NCBI RefSeq assembly: GCF_017916325.1
Contig: NC_090142.1
Coordinates: 465,001-529,000, forward strand
Direction: 5' to 3'
Length of the DNA stretch: 64,000 nucleotides
Origin: Leishmania martiniquensis
Taxonomy: Eukaryota > Euglenozoa > Kinetoplastea > Trypanosomatida > Trypanosomatidae
A model generated the notes under the pieces. It was not told the DNA's origin, made no database searches, and saw nothing but the letters and a program-made list of their open reading frames with translations. The position numbers were made by a program, and so were the translations under genes. The stretch's first letter is position 1; each line of letters opens with the position of its first letter. Positions 10,654 through 21,900 of the stretch are shown here, in pieces.

Positions 10654-13600
10654 ACGATCATCACAGGCGCACTCGTCACAGAAGCGGGGAGGCCCCTCAC
10701 TTCCCATCTGCGCCTCTTCCCCTCTCCCCCCATGCAGGAGAGGCAAACATGTGCGCCACTGTCCTCGGTGCACCGAAAAGACACGAAGATGGACGAAATA
10801 ACATTCGATCGCAGAGCAAGCAGAAGGGGGAGCTCAGCCGCTAAGGCGTGGCGATGCGAGGCTCTCTCTATCCATCGGAGTCTCCCCCTCTCTCCATCTG
10901 CGTACGTGTGTGTATGTGTAGAGGGAAACCCAATAGTGTATGTGAAAGGGGAAGAGAGCATCAAGCGAGTGTAGAAAAGGGGGGAGGGGCAGTGATGGCT
11001 GTGGCATTCCATTGGCTCACCAGCGCCTCGTCTGCGCATGCTGTGTCTTGATGTGGTCTTTGTCTGTCTCTCTCGCCCCCACCGTTTCTTTTTTTTTTTC
11101 TGTACAGAGTCTCTCTGCGTGTACGTGTGCACGTTTGTGTCTTGGCCTCCGTTTTCGTTTCTGTTCGGCTCCCTCCACATCTCTTTCTCTTTTTTCTTTT
11201 CACTCATCTCGTGCTTCCGTTGCCGCCATGATTTGTGGCCGCGGCGGCGCAGAGCTGAGCGGGCAGGGCCCATGGGATGAGGTGGAAGGGGGGCGGTGTA
11301 TATGTGTATGTGTGTGTGTGTGCGTGTATAAGCCTGTAGCGCTGCCAAACGTTTTTTTCTCTTCGTTTATCGGGTGCTGTGATGTCGGGCCCCCTTATGT
11401 GCTGTACACTCCATCCTCCCCACCTCTCTCTCTCTCTCCTGACTGTGCGCTGGCACCTGTGGTCGCGCGCTCTTTTTTACTCCCTCGTTGCCTTTCTGGT
11501 GCCTCCGGACTTTGAAACCGCTACCAGGACCATCACCCTCCCTCCAAGCCGTCTTCTCCGCCATCGCTTCGCTCCTGTCCACATGTACGCTTCTGCTTTC
11601 TATGTGCCTGTGCATACTCTGTTACGCCTCGCCGCCGTTCATTTTTGATTTTTTTCTCGGCTGAGTGTGCGTGCGTGCGTGTGTGTGTGTCTGGAAGGGG
11701 GAGGGAGTGGATGAGGACTCATTTATGCTCTGGAGTCCTCCTTCTGGTCGTTCGGACTCTCAGGACTGCCATACACGGCCGCCTCAGTCTCTCTGACACA
11801 CACTGCCTCCCCCTCTCCCCCTTTCGCCTCTGTATTCTGTGTTTTTTTTTCTCCTTTAGTGGGGTGGATTGTGTGAGGGAATCATTGTCACGACACAACA
11901 GTGTTGATTCCGCTCTTCTGCACACATGCGCACAAACATATATATATATATTCCTTGGTTCCTATATACTCTTGTATGCGAGTGCTCTCCGTCCCTCCAT
12001 CCCTCTCTCTCTCTTTCTGTGTGTGTCTGCGTGTGCGCACCTCTTGAGTGTTTACCATTTCGTTTTGTGATGACGATGCTGTGAAGGATCTTGTGGATGT
12101 TGTTCTCGACGGAGAGACGCTCTCTCTCGATATGTTCTCGTTTGTGACTACTGTGAGGTGATGCGTCGTTGTCCGCGCGCGTGTGGTTACCCTTCTCTTT
12201 CTGCTCTGTCTAGCACACAGACAGCCACACACATACATACATGCACCCTCTCGCTCTTCGGTGTTGCCGTTGTTGTTCGATGTTCATGAAGTTCTCCATG
12301 TCCTGAGAAGTATGGCAAGCGCACACGCACCGTCCCGTTCCAAGAAAGGAAGCAGAACCGCACAGGTCTTAGCGAAGGAGACGCCAAAAAAAAAGCGAAA
12401 CAGCTCGCCACAACCGGGGCCATTTGCGAGGTGTGGCGGGTAAAACAGAGGCCTGTGCAGCGCCACTGCGCGCGTGCGTGTCCGGGGGTGTACAGGAGCG
12501 GGGGCGGGAAGGAGGAGGGAAGGGGATGGAGACGAAGAAGTGTGGGCCCGATGCCCCCCTTTTTTCAGGGAGTGAGGTGGCCAAAAGTACGGAGCATGTG
12601 AAGTGCGTGTGAGTGGAGGAGCGCGCGTTCGCCAAAGAGGACTCGCACCTCTTTACCGGCTCTCTACTGCTACCTGAAGCGGAGCGTGTGGAACTGATCC
12701 TCTTACATCTCCTTCCATGACTCATACACGTTCACGAAGGCCTCTACAGCCCCCCCCTACACACGCACACTCGGCGCCACATCTGCTGCCCCAGTGATTC
12801 CTGTGACGGCGGCTGCGCCATTGAGGGTGCGTCCAAGTGCTGTCTTGGTCCACCTCTGCGCGTAGGAGGAACGGGCGCTATATGTGCAAAGGAGCGGCTG
12901 TGTAGCGCCGTCACAGCTGCCGCACCCACTTGTCATTCTCCTCCCCCGCGTGTGGATCGACGCGTTTCTATCCGACATGCCTGACTGCAGCAACCTGGTG
13001 ACGGCGCCGTGCTCACTTATGTCTCTCTCTCTGTCGGCATTGACTACTCTGCGTTCGTTCGCCCGACGCACGCACGGGCGCCAACGCTGCCGGCACTTCT
13101 GCGCCGTATGCCTCACTCCCTCCCTTTTGCGGCGCGTACGCACCAGATGAGCGCAGCGTGATGTGAGCGCATCGAAGGTGTGGCCGCGCGCGCACAAGAT
13201 TTGTTCTGCATGTGTCTCGTTGTTGCTGCTTTGAAGTTGTGCACAGTCACCGTAAGTTACCGCTGTGGATGGGATACAGACGCACGTCGTTACTGAATTT
13301 CCCCTCGTGGACAATACGCAGCGCATTCCGTTGGAGGTGTGACACTGCAGCCTTCTGCCCGTCGTGCTGCGACAGCCTCGTGCGAGCGTCTTCAGCGCTG
13401 TGCGTCCACGAATGGCGTAACAGGTCCTTCTAAGCAGCGCGACTGACGCTGTCGGTTGCAGCTCGAGCGCGCTGGCTGACTTGTGGTAGAACGCCGCGAA
13501 GAGCATCACGATGGACACAGGCAGCCGTGTAGAGGCGCAGCTGCGCGGTGCGTCTGTGGCGTGGGTGCTGCCAGCCCGTCTTGCCCTCGTTGCAGCCTCA

Positions 13601-14414
13601 CCCTCGCGTTCCAGCAAAGGCTCCATACGAAAAGGGGAATACGTGACAGCTCGGCGCCCGCTCACACGTTTGGCTGAGTTGCAGGTCTATTCATGAACTC
13701 AAGTGGCAGAGCCGCTGCGCCTGCATCTGCCCCGCCTTCACCCATTAGGGAAGAAGTCGGCCATCTTCCCACCATTGACACCGGGCGGCCATTCACAGAT
13801 GGCGCTGCCGCTGCCGCTGATGAGCGACCCCTCGCTCAGCAGCGGGAGAGGGCAGCAAGGCATGCGGCCTGAATGCTGCTCAACAGGACGGCTTGGGCGT
13901 CGCCTTTGTGCTTCCACAGCGGTGCTATGAGGCCGCACCGTCGTTGTATCATCACCACTACGGCGCCGGGAGTCGTCAGGACAGCCTCTACCCAAGTATC
14001 CGGCTCCAGCATAGTTCCTCCCTTTCTCTCCTCCCTCCCAGCGCGCTGTGCCAGATCCTTTGTGGGCGACTGGGCCAACTGCTTGAAGCACCGACCGTTT
14101 CTCTGCGCGGCTGCGTTCCGAGCACGCCTTCGCTTCGCACACCGGTGCTCTACCGAAGATCCAACGGTGGAGGGCCTGCGCCTTTGCCGCGGCACTCCTC
14201 CATCAACCGCAGTGGCGCTCTGCGGTCGACCGTTACCCTTTCAAGCATGGCGCCCGCGTCCCCTTTTCCGCACCCCTGACCCCGCAGTTGGCGGAGCGCG
14301 GCCATTGGGACGTCTGCGCGGCGGGGCCGCCATCATGGCAGACGGTATCACGCCGAGCAGCAGTGCGCTACTGCTGACACCGCTGTTGCCCTTCATGAAG
14401 GTGGCGCAGACACG

Positions 14415-16043
14415 CACATATACGGAGCATGGAGAAGCGTAGCATTTAGTGTTGTCGTACTCCTGTCAATCATGGTGCTGCTGACCTACCCGTCTTTCTT
14501 TACGCCCTGTGTCCCCGAGATGACCTCCATTCACCTCGTACCGGAGCTCGTCACCGCCACTCGCTCTCAGGTTGGCATATCTCTTTGTGTGGGTTTTTTC
14601 CCTAGGGTGTGGGGTGGGGGGTTGCTCGAGGGGGCACGCCGCCCCCTCTTGGCTGCGCGAGCATAGGCCTTTGTTGCCTACGGTGACTCGCTGCTCGCCA
14701 CCCGTGGCGTGTTAGCGGACATCCCCTACTCCGCGACCTCCTTCCTCGATTGCGTCCTTGTTATATTTGCTGTCCTCATGCCTATGATTATGCGGAGCGC
14801 GTTCACGTCGATGAGGCAGTACGAGTGGCTGCGGGTCCGGCGGCCCTACGCTGCAGTGCTGAGCACGTCCAGCTATGCCAATGCCGTATGGAGCGGTGGG
14901 GTGGTGAAGAGCCGAACCATAAAGGGAGCCCACACCGACTTGGAGGTGTGGTGGCGTGCAATAGTCAAGGGCTGAAGAGAGCAGCAGCAGCCGGGACGGA
15001 GGAGCCGGGCGCCGACTAGTCGACGCGGAGGACGCAGGGCAGGAGTAGTGCCGAAAGCGTTTCCTCGCATGGGTGCATGGGGGATGTACCCGCCAGCTGT
15101 GCTGTCCGATTCGTCGTGTTTCACAACAGTGAGTGCGCCAGTGGTGGGCGGCGCAGCGGGGGAAAGGGGAGGGGGCTCTGGAGAAGTAGCTGGCCAGGCG
15201 CCGGGCCTGCGGCATTCGTGCCGGTGCAGCAAGCAGCGGCATGCGAGCGGGACATGCGGAGCGGAAGGCGATCACTACGCAGGCAGCCCCTTCAATGTCG
15301 GGGGTGGGGGGGGGAGGGCACTGAAGCGTTCATTGCTGACTGTGCTCACGAGGCGTTTTCAATCACGACAGCATCTCTGAATTGGCAGTGATGCCCCCCC
15401 CTATTGCTTAAGTTGCGCCCATGCTGAGTGTCTGCTCCTCCAGCAGAAATGTACCGTTGTGCTGGGCTCGCAGGAGGAGTACTACCGTCCTTCTTGTGCC
15501 AATTACCGTTGCTGTGGTGTACACCGCAATGACTTGTGCTGCCCCTCTATCCCATCTTCTCAAGCCCATCGAACACGCACGCGATGGCTGCGTCGCGCGC
15601 ATGTCTTGCGACCGTTTGTGTTCCTCCCCATATGCCCCCTTTCTCCACTCGTCTGCTTTCCTGAGGATGCCAGGTGGATGTGGGCGGGGGCGGGTGGCGG
15701 GTAGCATCGCTAAGCGCGTGGAATCTTTGGGGATCAACACCGGCTCCTGTGCGTGTGCGTGTGTGTGTGCTTTTGGGGTCGAGCAGCCTCACATTCCGCT
15801 AACAACGTCGAACTACTGCTGGCGGTGACGGCATCCAGTGCGCACGCACTGCGGAGATCAGGATGATGCGTCACGACACATGTCGGCGGTCAGGCCCTGG
15901 ACGGAGTACGAGCCTGCTAGCCGCTGCAGGTTGCTCCGACGCAACGCTATGCAGGACGAGATCGCCGACATGCGTTTCGAGGAATCACTATTTGAATCCT
16001 TTACGCCGTCAGCACGTGACCCTGAGGCCGCGCTGCGGTGTTC
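14415..16043 (+). pseudogene. Possible decayed polytopic membrane-protein gene
   Basis: Two stretches look like eroded coding sequence. In one frame, 14415-14975 reads through a hydrophobic segment (VVVLLSIMVLLTYP), an internal stop at 14664-14666, a second hydrophobic segment (VLVIFAVLMPMIM) and a basic/aromatic stretch (MRQYEWLRVRRPY). In a different frame, 15421-16092 carries a third hydrophobic stretch (VLLVPITVAVVYTAM), a stop near 15826, then a hydrophilic stretch with coding character (DEIADMRFEESLFESF). Frame change plus stops suggests a multi-pass membrane protein that lost function. The family is not identified. GC-rich chance frames could also look like this, so the call is tentative. 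Confidence 0.3.
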
Positions 16044-16344
16044 GCTGTCTTCTGGGACACACACACACACACGACACGAAGAATTGGAATGATGGACGTG
16101 TCGGCTGAGAGGGGCACACCGCAGACAGCCTCGTGCACGCGAGTGCGCCCTTTTCATGGAGAGACGATGCCCTTCTCTCCCCTGAGCATATGTCCACGGT
16201 CATTCGTGAGGGGGGCAGTGGCAGTGCGGCGTACCACCGATCTTCTTTGCGCGATGCCCCTTCACCATCACTGTCGCCTCTGCTGCCCGCTCACTTTACC
16301 GTTGCACATGGGCTGCACGGAGTGCAGACGCTCGTCGTCGAAGG

Positions 16345-16406
16345 CGAGCCCCCTCCTCCCCCCTCTCCCTCTCTCCCTTTCCCCACTCACTCGGCGCGGG
16401 CTGAAG
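16345..16406 (+). promoter_or_regulatory. Candidate spliced-leader acceptor for the 16467 gene
   Basis: A nearly pure C/T tract (about 16345-16390) is followed by the first AG at 16405-16406, giving a 5' UTR of about 60 nt without an ATG. Further AGs before 16467 are alternatives. Confidence 0.45.
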
Positions 16407-16466
16407 GGAGGTGCATAGACGCACAGTTTAGGTCACCTGCAGAGGTTTCTCTGCGTTCCGGTCTTC

Positions 16467-17477
16467 ATGACTGAATTTTTGTGCACCTCATGCGGCACAC
16501 CGGCATGCCTGGTGCTCTCTGTCAGGTCTGCACTGCCCTCGTGTAGCACCGTTCTTGCAGACAGCACCCAACGCTTGCAGCAGGAACTGGAGTTCGTCGG
16601 CGCGACATGGTCTCGGGCGCGATTCTGCATTGCTTGTGGGAACGCGTTGCCTTTGCGCAGCGAGCTGCTGCCTCTCCAGCAGCCAACAGACCCGCTCACA
16701 GCAGCACGATTAGAAGAAAGAGGCACGGCGGCGTTGCATCCCGAACCGGGGACTCTTCCGGCACCGGCTGCGATGGTCTCAGTTGCGACGATGCATGCTG
16801 CCATGCTGATCCTTGCCCGCCAGCACCATGCAGAGATGATGATGCTGCAGCAGGAGCTGGCTCAGCTGAAGGGAGTCCTAGCGACAGCGCTGGAACGCCG
16901 TCCGTCACTTCGGCAACCCGAGAGGACACCGGCAAGGGCCTCTGACCCTGCACACCACACGGGGGATGCACCCTCGCTCGACTTCGATGAGGGCAACAAC
17001 GCGCTTAGCAGCCGTAGTGGCAGCCGCGTCAGCAGCGGCCATTCACGCAGTCGATCTCCGTCGATTGTGATACCGATGTACGGTGCAGGAAGACCAGAGA
17101 CACCCCCGACCGCAGTAGGAGGTGCCCTTCTTGGCACTCCAGGCAGCGTATCAATACCACTGCAACGGCCTGCCCCTCCACGTTGCTCACGCACGCTGCC
17201 GCGTCACTCGTGCAGCTACGATAGCGATATTGCGCTTCCTGCGCACGCTGTCTCGGCTGATGCAGCCCTTTCCACGCGGCGTGGCGCGCGATCCAGCTCC
17301 GTCCTTAGCGCATCTCTGCTGCATGACAAACTGCGCGCGTCTGCGCCCCCCACGCAGCAAGAGCTGCTCCCTATTGGCATGCGTTGGCGGTGGAGCGAGG
17401 ATCACGAGCACAACCGCCATCTGCGCCAGCATGACGAGAATGCGCGCCTGCGAGAAGCACTGCTGCAGCGGCTGTGA
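16467..17477 (+). CDS. Unknown protein with paired CxxC zinc-ribbon-like motif and RS-rich segment
   Basis: The predicted protein is 336 aa from the ATG at 16467. Near the N-terminus are two CxxC pairs, C6-T-S-C9 and C54-I-A-C57, the second followed by GNALP. This resembles a zinc ribbon with a 44-residue spacer; zinc binding is inferred. Residues about 100-145 form a short Met/Leu/Gln-rich helix likely to be a coiled coil (MMMLQQELAQLKGVL). The middle is Ser/Arg/Pro-rich, with an RS-like run (SRSGSRVSSGHSRSRS). The C-terminal 50 residues regain helical character (HNRHLRQHDENARLREALL). No enzyme domain is visible and I do not recognise the family. RS runs occur in RNA-processing proteins, but this alone is not evidence of such a role. 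Confidence 0.8.
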   Translation: MTEFLCTSCGTPACLVLSVRSALPSCSTVLADSTQRLQQELEFVGATWSRARFCIACGNALPLRSELLPLQQPTDPLTAARLEERGTAALHPEPGTLPAPAAMVSVATMHAAMLILARQHHAEMMMLQQELAQLKGVLATALERRPSLRQPERTPARASDPAHHTGDAPSLDFDEGNNALSSRSGSRVSSGHSRSRSPSIVIPMYGAGRPETPPTAVGGALLGTPGSVSIPLQRPAPPRCSRTLPRHSCSYDSDIALPAHAVSADAALSTRRGARSSSVLSASLLHDKLRASAPPTQQELLPIGMRWRWSEDHEHNRHLRQHDENARLREALLQRL

Positions 17478-18939
17478 AAAGTCAGAGGCGGTGGGCGGGG
17501 GGGCTCCACAAGAAGTAAAAGAGAGGGCGCCGTGCACAGCTGAGAAGGCGGCCGCGATGGGTGACCGCTGTTGGGCAGGGACGGGATGTGGGGGCAGAAG
17601 TGACCGCAGCGAATGCTGCCGACCATCTCGCGCCTCTACACGTGGGCGTATCTTTGTGCCTCCTCCACCCCCTCCCCCCTCTTCTCCCTCCCATATGCCG
17701 ATGGTGGACGCCGCTTTGCTGCTGTATTGTGCGCCTCTTGGCGATTTAGACATTGGACGCCCGCACCCCTCCGCAGCAGAGGGCGCACTGCTGCAGATGC
17801 TCTGCGAGGAGGACAATCAGTGCCGCGTTTCACCTTACTCTTCTGCGCCTCTTCCCTTCTTTTAAGCGAGCGAGGTAGACGAGACGGATGCGCTTGCTCC
17901 GCTTTTCACGTATGCGCCAGCGAAGACAGGCTGGCCTCCGCTCACCTTCTTCATGCATGCGGCGTACACATGCGAGGCCTTCGTGAGTGAAGGAGGACTC
18001 CGGCGCGCGAGTGTGCGCACACCCGGAGGCCTTTCCACTTGAAGAGGAGGACGGGGCGTCTTTCACTCCTTGCGCGGCTTCTTGTGCCCCGCGCTCTCTG
18101 CCTCTCTCTATCTTCTCTGTGCCTGCTTCCATCCACCAGACAAGCGCCCATGTAGCGCCACCGAATTGCAGGCGTATAGTACTCTCTGCCTACCCTTCCC
18201 GTCGTGCTGTCGCCTCCTCCCTCCCCTTCCTCCGCTCACTGACCTCACCAACGCCCGCCGGCGGTTGCGAGCATCGTGAGCGCATCCCTCTACTCCACGC
18301 GGCTCCTATCTCACGCTGTTTCTTACCACCCAACCCTGTTCGGCCTCTAGTTGGCTGCGCACACGCACGCCCATTCCTTCGCGCGTCTCCCGCGTAAGAA
18401 AGGTGCGTTCCTCGGCAACCACTCTTGACGAGGTCGCTCCGCCTTCCTCCCTTTTGCTCCACCCTTTCCTATTCTACGCGCGCCGAGCCCGCACGTGCCG
18501 GACCTGATAGGCTGTGAGACGTGGCGCGGCCGTCGTGCGCACGTATACCGGCCTCCCCCCTCCCCCCACACAGGACGGTGTGTGTAGGTGCGCGCATCTT
18601 TTTCCCCCTTTTATCGACATTGCCGCCCTCACCGCGGGCGTCTTTTCTGGTCCTCACACGTCGATTTGTTTTGCAGGCACGGAGTCTCTCTCCTTTTTTT
18701 CCGGCTTGCCCTCGTCCCCCAGTCAGTGTATCCTCCGGTTGCGCTGCAGCGGCGTGTGGCGAGAGGAGAGCGTCGAGAACCACTCCTCTGTTTTATTCTC
18801 TGAGTGGAGGGTGCCCATATGCGCCAGCGCCTCTAGCGCGGAGGGGGGTCGTCACAGGTGCTCCCTGTCTTTGCAAGCGCGGCACTCAGCCCACAAGTGC
18901 CATATCTTCTGTTTGGTGAGCTGCCGCATACTTCAGGGG
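17478..18939. other. Spacer and 5' UTR of the Iml1-like gene
   Basis: The 1.46-kb spacer is C/T-rich, especially 18050-18300 and 18590-18720, with no credible gene. The best acceptor is the AG at 18721-18722 after a T8-containing tract. A five-codon upstream ORF (ATG at 18819, stop TAG) lies in the predicted leader. The open frame of the next gene extends back to a GTG at 18514, but that part overlaps the pyrimidine tract and is not likely to be translated. Confidence 0.6.
18683..18722 (+). promoter_or_regulatory. Candidate spliced-leader acceptor for the Iml1-like gene
   Basis: A pyrimidine tract (TCTCTCTCC, a T8 run, then CTCGTCCCCC) ends in AG at 18721-18722. The in-frame ATG at 18940 lies about 217 nt downstream. 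A short upstream ORF at 18819-18836 would be retained in this leader. Confidence 0.5.
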
Positions 18940-21900
18940 ATGAAAGGCGCCAGCTTACGCCGCCAGCAGCGTCACAGCCACCAGCCGAATGCCTCGCAGG
19001 GAAGCGACGCGCCGGTGTCACTGGTGTTCCGCACACACGGTGACAGCCTTTCAAAGGCTGCGTTTCTTTTCTGCCCCAAGAACTTTAACTTGGCCAACCC
19101 TGTCTCCACCGCTGGCTCTGCAGCGGCGGCACCGTCAACATCCTCGCCCGGCTCGCCTTCGTCCGTCAATGGTCTGCCTCCACTGCCGGGGCGGCATGGC
19201 AACACTGCGTCACCGCAGCTGGCAGGTTCGCCGGAGGGGAGGCGCTTTTGCAGCGCCGCGTCGTCCTCGGCTGCCGCCGAGAGCGTGCAGACGCTGGTTG
19301 AGGCCATCGTGGAGCTTCGCCCCTTCTTTGCCCAGCCGGTGCACCAAACCCACAGCGTCTATAGCAGTGGGGCCGGAAGCAACCACAATGTCACTGGCCT
19401 GGCCCCCAACAGCCCGCTCGCGGGTAGCACCGGTGATGGGACGCTCAGTGCGCTTGGCCTCACCGGACGCGCGGCAAGCAACTCGTCGGTCGGGGCCGGC
19501 TCCCACGTGGACCTGATGGCCTTGTCGCCCTTTGTTTCCCCAACCTCTGGCGGCAACTTTTCCGGTGGTGGCGGTGGCGGCGAGGGCGGCAGCGCCTTCA
19601 GTGCCGCTGCTGCCGGCGGCCACTCAGGCATGCTGGGCAACTCGAGCCTAGCAGGTAGCCCGCTGCTCTGCGGCGTCTCGAGTGCGGTGACTGGCGCTAC
19701 TGGCGCGGGCAGCGGAGCTGCAGGCGGCGGTGTCGCTGCTGGCACCAATGAGCTGTGTCTTCGCATGCACCCATCTGGTGGGTGGATCTGCCGGGCCATG
19801 GCGTTTAATGAGAAGGAGGTGAGCCACGCGAATGGGGCCATCAGCGTCAACCAGTCCCTCACGTCGAAGTGCGCGCTGATCAACGAGGTCGCCAAGGGCA
19901 AGATCATGGCGCGCATTCTGAGCTCCTACCAAGATGTACACGAGCGCTACGGGCTGTCACACGTCGAGGTGACCGTGGCTAACCAATATCTCAGCCGCTC
20001 CGACATGTTTCTCATCTCAGAGGCGCTGCGGGAGCGCATCCTCTACGAGGGCGAAGAGACGCACCTCTGCGGCTTCCGCATTCGCGTGCGCGAGATGCTG
20101 CAGGCGGTCGCGACGTCGCCGCACACGCCGCCAAATCATGCCGCCATGTCCGCTGCCCCTGCAGCGCTTTCAGGCTCTTTCTTTGGCGTGAATGGGCTAT
20201 CTGCCGCCGCGGCACCCGCCGGCGTGTCCGCCTGCAGTGGTCCCGCCAGCCCTCTAGCCGCTGGCTTTGGGGCTGGTGGGAATGCCGTGAGCATGGGCGC
20301 TGGCTTCTCTGGAGCTGCTGGGGCCGGTTCGGCGTCCGTGGCGGGTGCCGTCACGAACATTCGTGTAGGCTGTGGCATTGTGTTGCCCACCACCCGCATT
20401 AACTTCCAGTCCCTGTCACCCGTCCACTACATCCTTCTTGAGCTGTCGTGCGAGATGTGGGAGACGACCATGGATGGCCGTATCGCGCTCACGTTGGCCA
20501 TCCGTAAATTTCTCAGTGAGCTGCTGCTGAAGCAGCTGCCGAAGCGCAAAGCCTCACCACGTATCTGTGTTGTGTTTACGGGGCGATTGCGGACGGCGTT
20601 TCGGTTTGGCCGACACAGCGACATTTTTCACGTGCTCGAGTTGCCGCGCGATCTGCGCAGCAACGTGGACATTGTGGAAGAGATCCGCATGCACTGCGAG
20701 GCGCTTGTGGATCGTGTGTTGCGAGAGGTACAGAGCGCTGCGTGGCGGCAGCTGGAGGCCGAGGTGCGGGCGTACCGCGAGGCCGCCGTGGCGTCCTACC
20801 CACGCACCTGTGCAGCCAAGAGTGCAGGAAACGCGCCAGCGAACGATGGCGACGTCGCGAGCATCGATCCACAGTCGCCTCGGGAGGGGGAGAGGGGCAA
20901 AAGTGGTGCTACGACCAACGCCACGAGGCAGCTTCCTACAGCAAGCGAGACGCTGAAGGGGGCCCGCGGCAGCGGGGCCGTTTCTGCCGCGACTGCTGGT
21001 GCTGCTACGACAGAGGCCGCTTTGGACGCCTACGTGCGATCTCGTCTGCAGTGCATCGATGGCATCACGGCGAAGCAACTCTTTGTGCACGCGAAGCAGT
21101 CGAATACGCTCGAGGCGCTGAGCATTGTGCTGGAGCGGTGCACGCACCACTGCATCGATCGAAACCTCACGCTCTGCGGGCACGCCGTAACGGTGGTGTC
21201 GGCTGGAAAAGGCCTCTACCAAGTTACGAATAATCTTGTGCAGATTGTGTGCGCACGGCTGCACGACATGGGGCTGGAGAAGGTGCACGTGATCTGTGTC
21301 GGCCGCCCTCCGCTGCACGTGACGCCGCTACTCGAATACACGTCCCACGACGACACGCTGCGCTCACAGTACCATCTGCAGAGCTGTGTGCTGTCGGGTG
21401 CTGGCGTTGGCGTGCGTGGCACGGCTGGCGGCGCGCCAACACAATCGCTGGCGTCAGGAGGGGTGGAGCGCTACTACGAGATGCCAGAGTGGATGACCGT
21501 CTTTTTTTTTCACTCCTCTCTTCAACACACAAGCGGCGGCGAGACCGTCTTCGAGCTGCTGCCTAAGGAATGCTGGCAGCGAGAGCACTCGGTGACGGCG
21601 GCGCTTAGGACGCTATGGCCAACACCGCCACAACCGCACCTGCAAGCGCGGCAGCAGCAGTTTCGATCGCCCTCGGTGTCGGCGTTGCTGCCTGGCGGTG
21701 CGGGCGGCGACGCTGGTGAGGAGGGTGGCAGCGCCTCCGCCGGTGCGGACGCGGCGAGCAGTGTGCGCGGGAGGTACGAGGCTGCAACGGCTGCGACGCC
21801 GATGGGCTACTGTAGGAACCGTGACGTTGCCGCCGGAGAGGGGTCCCTCACGGGCGGCAACCCGCCTCTGCTTATTCCCGGGCTTGGGCTGCGCTCTTAT

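Larger units (their letters stand above)
10654..16466. other. Long 5.8-kb spacer with no intact gene
   Basis: This is the longest gap in the window. About 10.65-12.3 kb is T/C-rich with TG/CA runs and an AT island near 11938-11955. From about 12.4 to 16.0 kb the sequence is less repetitive and has fragments of coding-like translation, treated separately as a possible decayed gene. An A9 run lies near 12385. A 302-residue minus-strand frame (12757-13665) has the residue make-up of a chance frame and was not called. Confidence 0.55.

Noticed and set aside
12360..12400. A9 run as the poly-A tail of a retroposon (SIDER-type)
   Set aside because: No flanking target-site duplication or recognisable element body could be seen by eye. 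A search with the element profile would be needed.
12757..13665. Minus-strand frame of 302 codons
   Set aside because: Residue usage is that of random GC-rich sequence (many Arg, Cys, Thr, Ala) with no motif. It lies in a spacer that looks eroded on the + strand.
18514..18939. N-terminal extension of the Iml1-like frame from a GTG
   Set aside because: Nuclear eukaryotic genes start at ATG. The extension runs across the polypyrimidine tract and the likely splice acceptor.
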